Shown here in pieces: positions 8,235 through 15,543 of a DNA stretch of 48,278 nucleotides. This DNA is from an uncultured Alistipes sp. (GTDB lineage Bacteria > Bacteroidota > Bacteroidia > Bacteroidales > UBA932), in contig UQUN01000020.1 in the NCBI GenBank assembly GCA_900544175.1, positions 1-48,278 on the forward strand, read 5' to 3'. The notes under the pieces were generated by a model. That model saw only the letters and a program-made list of their open reading frames with translations. It made no database searches and was not told the origin of the DNA. Position 1 is the first letter of the stretch; every line of letters starts with the position of its first letter. Made by a program: the position numbers and the translations under genes.

Positions 8235-9566
8235 ATGAAGAGAATTATCCATTTCGCGACCTTTCTTACTATCATTGCATTACTGGTTCCAAGCTGTGAA
8301 GAAAGGCCCGGCAAGGAAGGAACAGTCACCATTCACGGAGATACTGAAATACTTCTGCCTCCGACGCAGACAGACACTTCCATTTCATTCACAGCCACAG
8401 CTGCATGGACAGCCATGACCGAAGACGCACAGTGGCTCGGTATCGAGCCTGACGGAGGAGCTGCCGGAGAAATCACAGCCAGAATCTCGGCCCTGGCCAA
8501 CTCCGACACCGCTTCACGTACCGCCACGGTCAGAATACTCTGCGGCACATCCGAAACATCCCTCACCGTCAGGCAGGAAGGTCTTGATACAAATACCCCG
8601 GATGACGATCCGGACATGCCGGCCGGCCGGCTCATAAAGACGCTCTTCATCACCGACGGCACTGACGACAACTATGAATATCTGTTCTCTTACGATGAGA
8701 ACGGCAGGCTGACAAGAGTCGAAATGACCGAAGAGTTTGTCTCCGGCAGCGACAATATTTCTCTTAACTTCCTGTATGACATCGATTACTCAGACGAAAA
8801 GATTGTAATTTCCGGACAGGAAGAAGACTATACCGTCTCTTTTGAGGCTGCTCTCGATGATCAGGGCAGGGCCGTATCTGCCGTTTACACCGATATTGGA
8901 GAAAACGGATACGGCGAGGTGGAAGAAATCAGGACTGAAATCAGTTTCAGCTACGACAAAGAGGGGCAGCTTACCTCCGAGACCGGCAAGGAAGACGGAT
9001 ATAATGAATACATCAACGAATATATCTGGTCTGGCGGCAATCTCATCAACACGCAGAGCGACTACAGCCGCTACGAATTCACCTACTCGGATTACCCCGA
9101 CAACTCCAACATAGACATCAACTGGATACTCTGCGATGCCTATGGTTCGGGGGCCGGTCCGCTCGGAGTCATAGGAGCCCTGGGAAAGCGCAGCGCCAAC
9201 TTCGTATGGCCTGATTTCTGGGATTACGATATGCCCGACTCCTATGTCGGTGTCGATTACCCATTTGACTCAGGACTTATCGGAGAAGAGACTGTAAGAG
9301 AATACACCGGATACAGTTCCGGAGAACCGGAGGTGAATTACAGCTTCGACCCGGAAGGATACCTCACATCCATAATCAAAACCGTTCCTCAGTACAGGAC
9401 TACGTACAGACAGGTATACCGGTACGAACTTGAAGACCCGAATTTACTGCCTGACGAAAACGGATACTATCACTACGGTGTCATACTCGTACCTGTCGGC
9501 GACCCGGAGACAGTATCCACCGAGACTCTCGAGCCACGGATCACAGATGTGGAAATAGGATACTGA
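8235..9566 (+). CDS. BACON-domain lipoprotein
   Basis: ATG 8235 gives 443 residues beginning with a lipoprotein signal (MKRIIHFATFLTIIALLVPSC; lipobox LVPSC). Residues about 30-120 resemble a BACON domain (ATAAWTAMTEDAQWLGIEP ... TVRILCG ... LTVRQEG), an Ig-like fold common in Bacteroidota surface glycan and mucin binding proteins. The rest is rich in Tyr/Asp/Gly with repeated 'YDxxGxLT' segments (SYDENGRLTRVE, SYDKEGQLTSET, FDPEGYLTSIIK). These resemble DUF4595-type or YD-like strands. The protein is probably surface exposed or periplasmic; its ligand is unknown. The first in-frame ATG (8202) would place 11 residues before the signal peptide and is unlikely. Confidence 0.8.
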   Translation: MKRIIHFATFLTIIALLVPSCEERPGKEGTVTIHGDTEILLPPTQTDTSISFTATAAWTAMTEDAQWLGIEPDGGAAGEITARISALANSDTASRTATVRILCGTSETSLTVRQEGLDTNTPDDDPDMPAGRLIKTLFITDGTDDNYEYLFSYDENGRLTRVEMTEEFVSGSDNISLNFLYDIDYSDEKIVISGQEEDYTVSFEAALDDQGRAVSAVYTDIGENGYGEVEEIRTEISFSYDKEGQLTSETGKEDGYNEYINEYIWSGGNLINTQSDYSRYEFTYSDYPDNSNIDINWILCDAYGSGAGPLGVIGALGKRSANFVWPDFWDYDMPDSYVGVDYPFDSGLIGEETVREYTGYSSGEPEVNYSFDPEGYLTSIIKTVPQYRTTYRQVYRYELEDPNLLPDENGYYHYGVILVPVGDPETVSTETLEPRITDVEIGY

Positions 9567-9591
9567 CATAGAGACTTAAACTACGAAAAGC

Positions 9592-9631
9592 CAGCCCCGT
9601 ACAGCAATGCGCACAACGGGGCTGTTTTTTT
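9592..9631 (+). terminator. Strong terminator after the BACON lipoprotein gene
   Basis: A 9-bp GC-rich stem CAGCCCCGT/ACGGGGCTG (9592-9600 and 9616-9624) is followed by seven T residues (9625-9631). It separates the plus-strand block from the convergent S41 protease gene that ends at 9637. Confidence 0.9.
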
Positions 9632-9636
9632 GTTCA

Positions 9637-11856
9637 TTATCTGCGTCTCCTGACCGCAACGGCTATTCCGGCCGCTGCCGCAACGACAGCCGCAATCCCG
9701 AGAGCCAGCCACATCACCGGACGGTCCTTTTTATCTGCCGCGGCATCCACTTCGGCGAAATAGTCCTCTCCGAGATACTTCCCCTCAGCTATGAGCTCCA
9801 AGGCACGGTCCAGGACGAAATCCTCCTTCGCGGTGAAATATTCCTCGTAGGTGGCGGGCACCGGATAGTCGGGCATCAGGCCCCTGCCGGCGGGAGTTCT
9901 GGGCGTGACGGCCGTGTCGAAGACCTCGCGGACTAAAGGGATGTGGAGGACAATCTTGGAGTTGGGCAGACGCACCTCGTTGTATTTCAAGGCTGTCATG
10001 AAATGATAGCAGGTCTGGGTCTCGCGGCCTACGGTCACAGCCCGGCGGTTGCGCACCAGGACGGACGGGAAGAGGGAAGCTGCGGAGCAGGAAGTCTCGT
10101 CGGTGAGGATGTAGAGACGGCCCCGGTAATTGACGGTCGAGTCCGGATACAGTACCCGGCTGTTCTCAGATGGGGCGAAATAGCCTTCCTTGCCCTCGAC
10201 CGGCTCATAGTCGGGAAAGACGATCTGGTCCGGACCGTAGTTGAGCGAGTGCCTGAGCGGGCCTCTGGTCTTGACCCAGGAATAGCCGCCGAGGTCGCGG
10301 GTAGGAGCGTTGATAAACATCGACAGCAGTTCGTTGGTGAAGAAGACATCCCCTCCCGGATTGTCCCTGAGATCCATGACCATGTAGGGCACATCGAGGT
10401 AAGCGGCTATAGAGTCGCGGACGGCATCCCTGTCCACCTTGGATATATCGAATGCGCTCAGGCCGAAATACACGGTGGAGTCGTTGAGCATCCGGAAGCT
10501 GTACGGACAGTCCTTGTACCGTATGAGGTGGTTGTAGCGAGCCATCTCCAGGGAAGGCTGCGGCCAGAAACCAGTAGCACTGTACGGGGACACCCATCTG
10601 TCGCGATACACCTCACCGTCTGCAAATTCTATTACGGCCTCTTTCTTGCCGTTGAGGCTGTATACATCCCGGTCATCATAATACCAGTTCCAGCCCAGGC
10701 TCATCTTGTAGTCCCTGAGACTCTCGCTGCGGCCGTCGTATCCATCCACCTTGAACGTCCTGACGTCATCTATGATATCTTCGGCCGGTCTGCCGTCTAT
10801 GGCCGCAATCCTGCGGCCGACATACTTCTCCAGCCCCTTGCCGTCCATCACCCGGGTGACTATGAGGCTGTCCCCCATCACGCCGGGGAATATATTGGCG
10901 ACATTCAGTTCCCTCGTATCCAGGTCTGTCATGAGCCCGATGTGACTGTCATGCACAAATGCGACCGTACGTTTCACTATAAGCCAGAACCCGATATAGG
11001 GAAGGCCTTTCGCCAAATCCCTGTGGACTGTCAGCGAGTCGTACCGGACGATCTCCTGAGGAGTGACCACATCGTAAAGCGACGGATATTCGTTATAGAG
11101 CACGTCCATCAGTGCCCGGAAATCCTCCTGAGCCTGCTCCGCCGTAAGGCTGTCGGGAATAACCAGCGCCTCCGGCTCGATGAAAGTCGTCTCAAGCCCG
11201 AAAGGAGTCATGGGATCCTTTCCGGCATTGTTTTTACCGCTCATGGAAAAGCAGATATGTGGCTCATCTACTGACGGTTCATAATAAGCCACATAACCTA
11301 ACGTATCTCCCTTGCGTATCTTCTGCCCGTCCTTGAGCACCATATCCCCGTTCAGACCCGAGAACCAGAGCTTGTCCCCGTCAGCAGTGCGTATTCCGAG
11401 AGTCATGCTCACGCATCTGTCCGGGACACCGTACCCTCCCTCAGCCACCACACTGGCTATCTGCTCATTCCATGTCCGGTCCTCATCCGTGTGATATGTC
11501 TGCATACCTGTCCCCCACTTCACCGCCACCCCGGGACGATGAATCACCCCATCCACCGGAGCCACCACCGGAGTCCCCTCCGGCGCACCGATAATCAGAT
11601 TCCCGAAATTGAGATTGCCGTCTATATACTGCTGCGGCCGGAAGAGGATATTATCCCCTGTCTTTGCCCCGGCTATGGGCCAGAGATAGAGTTGCGGCTG
11701 AACTTGAGTCCGCGCCCGACCCTCGTCCTGCACCTGTTCCTGCCCAGCCATTCCATAAGCTGCCTGCACCGCCTGCGCAGACAGACCTACCGACATGAAA
11801 ACTGCAATCATAATCGCAATTTCCACAAAACGGTCCACATTACTATTGATCTTCAT
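9637..11856 (-). CDS. M23-like/S41 peptidase fusion with C-terminal membrane anchor
   Basis: The product is 739 residues. A signal peptide is followed by an LytM/M23-like domain at about 65-235: APEGTPVVAPVDGVI, GQKIRKGDTLGYV, PHICFSMSG, and DP as in the family's terminal segment. The metal ligands look degenerate: the HxxxD region reads NFGNLI and the final HxH reads HIC. The second half is an S41 (tail-specific/CtpA-like) protease. It has the DLRDNPGGD motif (about 495) and a nucleophile candidate in ETSCSAASLF (about 587), with no obvious PDZ domain. The C-terminus is a TM helix (about 712-735) ending RRRR. Inference: a periplasm-facing anchored protease whose N-terminal domain binds rather than cuts peptidoglycan or peptide. 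A -7 box lies at 11902-11909. Confidence 0.8.
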   Translation of the reverse strand: MKINSNVDRFVEIAIMIAVFMSVGLSAQAVQAAYGMAGQEQVQDEGRARTQVQPQLYLWPIAGAKTGDNILFRPQQYIDGNLNFGNLIIGAPEGTPVVAPVDGVIHRPGVAVKWGTGMQTYHTDEDRTWNEQIASVVAEGGYGVPDRCVSMTLGIRTADGDKLWFSGLNGDMVLKDGQKIRKGDTLGYVAYYEPSVDEPHICFSMSGKNNAGKDPMTPFGLETTFIEPEALVIPDSLTAEQAQEDFRALMDVLYNEYPSLYDVVTPQEIVRYDSLTVHRDLAKGLPYIGFWLIVKRTVAFVHDSHIGLMTDLDTRELNVANIFPGVMGDSLIVTRVMDGKGLEKYVGRRIAAIDGRPAEDIIDDVRTFKVDGYDGRSESLRDYKMSLGWNWYYDDRDVYSLNGKKEAVIEFADGEVYRDRWVSPYSATGFWPQPSLEMARYNHLIRYKDCPYSFRMLNDSTVYFGLSAFDISKVDRDAVRDSIAAYLDVPYMVMDLRDNPGGDVFFTNELLSMFINAPTRDLGGYSWVKTRGPLRHSLNYGPDQIVFPDYEPVEGKEGYFAPSENSRVLYPDSTVNYRGRLYILTDETSCSAASLFPSVLVRNRRAVTVGRETQTCYHFMTALKYNEVRLPNSKIVLHIPLVREVFDTAVTPRTPAGRGLMPDYPVPATYEEYFTAKEDFVLDRALELIAEGKYLGEDYFAEVDAAADKKDRPVMWLALGIAAVVAAAAGIAVAVRRRR

Positions 11857-11901
11857 AAGTCTTTAATTATTTTTTGTATTATTCTACCACATACCACGTG
11901 A

Positions 11902-11909
11902 CAAATTTA
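11902..11909 (-). promoter_or_regulatory. Probable promoter of the M23/S41 gene
   Basis: The minus strand reads TAAATTTG, 45 bp before the ATG, within an AT-rich stretch. It matches TAnnTTTG; no clear -33 element. Confidence 0.5.
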
Positions 11910-12245
11910 AAAATATTTCCGAATAAAAAAATATTTCCTTATATCGATTTACATTTATTTTTGATTAAAAATTTCTGTCTTTTCTTTCACCACCTTTATT
12001 TCCCCATCCCGGAAATGCAACGAGTCCTCCAAGACACAGGCATAGAGCAAAGCCTCAGTGGGCCTATTGAGCGGATTCTTTCCGTCCACTCATCCACGAG
12101 TTTCCAAAACACAACCGTTTCCATCCGTCGTGTCCGTGGTCTTTAAGCTATAAGGCTGACACGAATTTTATAATTAACTATTACACAATGCAGTACGCAA
12201 AATATCGCTGCTCTATGGCCTGAAAAAACAGTCTGCCGTCATGTG

Positions 12246-12294
12246 CCTTCCGCAGGTGTATCGTATACGCCGCTTTCTGTTCACCTGCGGAAAG
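12246..12294. repeat. Inverted repeat with 13-nt arms
   Basis: Arms CCTTCCGCAGGTG (12246-12258) and CACCTGCGGAAAG (12282-12294) pair at 12 of 13 positions around a 23-nt spacer. No T run follows on either strand, so it is not a standard terminator. The left-arm sequence recurs inside a small palindrome at 23501-23515. Confidence 0.7.
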
Positions 12295-12342
12295 GGACTT
12301 GGGATGAAGGTCGTAGGGCTGCCTACTTCCACACACAGGGTT

Positions 12343-12591
12343 TAAAAATGCGTTGCGTTTTCCAAGTCGCAGAGAATGAAGATATTGAGAAAACGCTTGC
12401 ATTTCTCGGCTTACTGACATGGCGTATGAATTGCACGTCGTTTTTCAAAGCTCTATTAATCAGCGCATTGTAAAACCCACTGCATTTTTCACAGCCCCAG
12501 AAACGGCCATGAATTGCAGGTCATTTTGCAGACATCTAACAATCAAGCACTTGCAAACAAGCCTGCATTTCTCGGGCAGACAGAATCAGAA
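12343..12591. repeat. Three tandem 83-bp imperfect repeats
   Basis: Units 12343-12425, 12426-12508 and 12509-12591 keep exact register. ATGAATTGCA begins units 2 and 3 (12426, 12509), with a diverged counterpart at 12343. TGCATTT(C/T)TC recurs at 12398, 12481 and 12564, again 83 bp apart. A poly-T tract followed by CA recurs near position 15 of each unit. Units are clearly diverged. The array ends across the stop codon of the TonB-receptor-like gene (12586). No coding or CRISPR logic is apparent. Confidence 0.75.
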
Positions 12592-15450
12592 TGAGAAGTA
12601 GACGCCGGCGAGAATGTTGAGCGGACGGATGCGGTATTCACAGGAAAACTGCTGGAGGGCATTGAAGATGGAGTAGGCGTAGGTGCGCTGGTTGAGCAGG
12701 TTGCGGGCTGTGAGACTGAGTTCTACGCCGCCCTTGAGACGCCAGGCGATGGAGGCATCGAGCAGGACGGTGTTCTTGGCCTGGTCCGAAGTGAGCATGG
12801 TGTAGTAGTGCTCGGCGGAGAGCTTGAGGTCCAGGTTTTTCAGCGGGGAGAGGTTAAGGGAAAGGGTGTGGTTGAAATTGTCCTTGGCCTCGGAGGTGCC
12901 GGTGCCGGGCAGGGAAAGGATGTAATGCGAGTAGGCGAGTTCGTAGGAGAGGCTCATCCAACGGGTGAAACGGCCGTTGAAGACCGGACGCAGGGAAATG
13001 GTCTGGGACAGGTAGGGGGTGCGGACGCCGTTCTGCAGGATGGAGGTCGTGGAGAAATCCATGTAGGAGAGCGTGACGCCGACCTTACCGTTGATACCGT
13101 AGATGCCGACATTGCCGCTGATGGAGGCGTACCAGCTCTCACCCCGACTGGGAGCGTACTCTGTGCCGGTAACGATATAGTCGCCGAGGAAATCCTGGGT
13201 TGAGGAGGTCTGGTATATGTTCCAGGAACGTGTGACGGCACCGTCTATGTAGAACATATTGACTGGGTCCTTGAAGTTGATACGGCCTGAGACGCTGTAG
13301 GACTCGTCCTGAGCGGTATTCATGGAGCCGGATGTGAGGTAGCGGTAGTTGTGCAGGATGTAACCGCTGTAAAAATCATGGATGTCCAGACCGGAGTTGG
13401 AGGAGCTGCCGGAGACGGTCAGACTCAGGCGCGGGCCTGGCATGTACTTGACGGAGCCGGAGGCACGGTAGATGATGTGGTCCGTATCCACTCCCCAATA
13501 TCTGGCCCAGCTGACGGGGACGGAGAGACGGAACTCCCAGCTCTTCGAGTCGTATTCCAGCGAAGGAGTCAGGTAAGGACGGACAAATGCGGCTGTGAGA
13601 TCATTCCGGAAAATATCCGAGGCCCGTGTCATTCTGTTTCTCCCGGATATTCCGCCGGTTCCGGGCATCCCGTCTGCCGGGGTGATGCCACCGCTGCCGA
13701 GCATCCCGTCCGTCGGGGACATCCCGGTCTGGTCACCCTCTCCGATTATCCCCTCCAGGCGGCTGTACAGCCTGCGGACAGATGCCTCGAATCCGCCCCG
13801 GAGCCCGATGGTCAGGCTGCGGGCCACCCTGAAGTCAGTCGAGATGTAGGTATCCGTATTGAAATCCAGGATTCCCACCCATTGCCGCTGGATGCTGTCT
13901 GTCCCTCCGCCGGACGACAATCCCGAATCGTCTGCCTGACTGTCCGCCGCCCCGGATATACCGGATGCCCCGCCGCTCCCGTTACGAAGTACGGAAAGCC
14001 GCTGGTCGTACTGCGTAAAATCGTTCTGAGAGACAATAGTGAAAGAATGTCCGCCCTTACGCCGGATGAACCGCAGGTCGTCGCTGACAGAGATGTAGGG
14101 CAGCCGGGCCTTCTGGGTGTTGGGGAACTCGCCGGTCATGGTCTGCAGGGCGTCCTGGAATTCCCCCTCGGCCCGCAGCACATTGCGGAAATAATACTCG
14201 TCACGGTTGGCCTCAGCCTCAACACGGGTCTGGACGCTGTGACGTCGGGTCATGGCCTCCTCGCTCTCCACTATGGCGCGTTCCCCATCCTCAAAATAGT
14301 AGGTAGTCGCAGAAGAATTTGATGACTCCAGACGGTCGAAGAGATATGAGGCGGAGGCATTGAGCTTCCAGTCATTGCGGAGCTTCCAGGTATTGGATGT
14401 ATTGGCCAGGGCCGAAGTATTGAACCTCACCCGCTGTGCGCCTAAAGGAGCCTCGCTCGTACTCACCGATATGAAACCGCCACCGCCAGCACTGCTGCTG
14501 CGGTCATATATACTAAGGCCCCGTAGCTCGCCGGAGAGGTCTGTCCCAGTATTGTTCGTCTTGATATTGTTCACGCTGTTCCACTTGCGGCCCACCCGCA
14601 TCAGGAAGAGATTGCCGTCCCAAAGTGCCTGCGGGTCTGAAGTGACACCACCTGCGAGACTGGCCGAGCCGACCCATTTGCCCCGGGCATGGTCCTGCAG
14701 CACGAGGTTGATGGCCGGTTTCTGCCCGGATGTGATACCCTTGAGAGCCCTGACCGGCTGATGCTTCTCGATGATCTCCACCTTCTTCACATCCTGGGCC
14801 GAAAGATTCTTTGTCAGCAGGGAATAACGCCCGCCGAGCAGGTCCATGCCCTCCACGTACAGATTTCCGACGGACTCCCCGTTGTAGTAGATATCCCCGC
14901 CCTCACGCACTTCCACCCCCGGCATCCGCTTGAGAACGTCCGAGATGCTCTTGTCCTGCTGCTCCACGAAGCTCTGCACATTGTACTCCACCGTATCCCC
15001 GAACAGTTTCACTTTCGGTGCCCGCACCACTACTTCCTTGATATTGAGAGCCTGCGGCTGAAGCGTCACCCGGATGTTCCTCCAGTCCGTCACCGACCCT
15101 CCGCCATCAGCATCCTCTCTGCTGCCCCCGTCAGGCACCAGCGCAAGTGCGACACTCGCATAGCCCAACATCGACACCCTCACCGAATCCCCGGCCGACG
15201 GCCGAGCCTTCAGACTCAACTCAAACCGTCCCTGCCCGTCCGTCAGCACATACTCCGTACCATCCTGCCCTGCCGGCACATACAGTACCACCGCACCGGC
15301 CACCGGCCCCCCGCTTCCTGCATCCACCACCGTACCGCGCAAATATTCATCCACCACTAAGTGAGACTTTGCATAGACCTGACTCACCGTACACTGCAAT
15401 GCCGTCATGAAGCACGCGCAAAAAGCCAATATAAATACTGCCCTGTTCAT
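12586..15450 (-). CDS. TonB-dependent receptor-like outer membrane protein
   Basis: ATG 15450 (MNRAVFILAFCACFMTALQC) gives 954 residues with a signal peptide; a TTG three codons upstream is the only alternative. A carboxypeptidase-regulatory-like beta domain spans about 38-130 (LRGTVVDAGSGGPVAGAVVLY). The plug-like domain follows: DVLKRMPGVEVREGGDIYYNG, LYVEGMDLLGGRYS, and DVKKVEIIEKHQPVRALKG. The remainder is a long beta-barrel ending in a Phe-containing strand (LAGVYFSF). This subfamily, from memory of annotated Bacteroidota genomes, often accompanies GLPGLI genes, as it does here. It probably transports or exports an unidentified ligand. A -7 box and four 10-bp-spaced repeats lie directly upstream, so the gene has its own promoter besides readthrough from the permease. 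An insert rich in Gly/Ser (about 545-595) lies in a probable loop. Confidence 0.85.
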   Translation of the reverse strand: MNRAVFILAFCACFMTALQCTVSQVYAKSHLVVDEYLRGTVVDAGSGGPVAGAVVLYVPAGQDGTEYVLTDGQGRFELSLKARPSAGDSVRVSMLGYASVALALVPDGGSREDADGGGSVTDWRNIRVTLQPQALNIKEVVVRAPKVKLFGDTVEYNVQSFVEQQDKSISDVLKRMPGVEVREGGDIYYNGESVGNLYVEGMDLLGGRYSLLTKNLSAQDVKKVEIIEKHQPVRALKGITSGQKPAINLVLQDHARGKWVGSASLAGGVTSDPQALWDGNLFLMRVGRKWNSVNNIKTNNTGTDLSGELRGLSIYDRSSSAGGGGFISVSTSEAPLGAQRVRFNTSALANTSNTWKLRNDWKLNASASYLFDRLESSNSSATTYYFEDGERAIVESEEAMTRRHSVQTRVEAEANRDEYYFRNVLRAEGEFQDALQTMTGEFPNTQKARLPYISVSDDLRFIRRKGGHSFTIVSQNDFTQYDQRLSVLRNGSGGASGISGAADSQADDSGLSSGGGTDSIQRQWVGILDFNTDTYISTDFRVARSLTIGLRGGFEASVRRLYSRLEGIIGEGDQTGMSPTDGMLGSGGITPADGMPGTGGISGRNRMTRASDIFRNDLTAAFVRPYLTPSLEYDSKSWEFRLSVPVSWARYWGVDTDHIIYRASGSVKYMPGPRLSLTVSGSSSNSGLDIHDFYSGYILHNYRYLTSGSMNTAQDESYSVSGRINFKDPVNMFYIDGAVTRSWNIYQTSSTQDFLGDYIVTGTEYAPSRGESWYASISGNVGIYGINGKVGVTLSYMDFSTTSILQNGVRTPYLSQTISLRPVFNGRFTRWMSLSYELAYSHYILSLPGTGTSEAKDNFNHTLSLNLSPLKNLDLKLSAEHYYTMLTSDQAKNTVLLDASIAWRLKGGVELSLTARNLLNQRTYAYSIFNALQQFSCEYRIRPLNILAGVYFSF

Positions 15451-15456
15451 ACGCAG

Positions 15457-15521
15457 CAAAAATACAGTCTGCGGAAAAACAGGCGGGTAAAGTTCTGTTA
15501 AAAAGTGTTAACCAATGTTAA
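15457..15521 (-). promoter_or_regulatory. TonB-receptor promoter with phased GTTAA direct repeats
   Basis: The minus-strand -7 box is TATTTTTG (15464-15457), only 6 nt from the ATG. Upstream, GTTAA occurs at 15497-15501, 15507-15511 and 15517-15521, exactly 10 bp apart, with a weaker GTAAA at 15487-15491. The first TTAA begins 41 bp from the box edge. This matches the GLPGLI promoter (42 bp). Direct repeats of one helical turn are typical for OmpR/PhoB-type regulators, and one is encoded in this cluster. Confidence 0.7.
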
Positions 15522-15543
15522 ATGCCGATTGGACATCCTCGGC

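Larger units (their letters stand above)
11857..12585. other. Gene-poor, repeat-bearing spacer
   Basis: About 730 bp between the TonB-receptor-like gene and the S41 gene, both leftward. The part next to the S41 gene is very AT-rich and carries its promoter. About 12000-12180 shows nothing I recognise. The rest holds an inverted repeat (12246-12294) and three 83-bp tandem repeats (12343-12591). The largest minus-strand ORF (12181-12420, 79 codons) is built partly from these repeats and I do not call it. Confidence 0.6.

Noticed and set aside
9943..11274. 443-codon plus-strand ORF
   Set aside because: Antisense shadow of the M23/S41 gene, whose motifs and signal peptide are convincing.
9637..11856. 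C-terminal TM-RRRR as a GlyGly-CTERM sorting signal
   Set aside because: No Gly-Gly motif precedes the TM and rhombosortase systems are not typical of this phylum; a plain membrane anchor is enough.
11874..12146. 90-codon plus-strand ORF in the AT-rich spacer
   Set aside because: Low-complexity Phe/Ile/Leu composition reflecting AT-rich DNA; overlaps the S41 promoter and has no plausible start signal.
12181..12420. 79-codon minus-strand ORF (ends FFQAIEQRYFAYCIV)
   Set aside because: Its 5' part is made of the 83-bp repeats and the rest crosses the inverted repeat; reading it as repeat DNA is simpler. Conservation as protein was not testable here.
12343..12591. Tandem repeats as a CRISPR array
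   Set aside because: Whole 83-bp units recur in diverged form; there are no identical short repeats with unique spacers and no cas genes.
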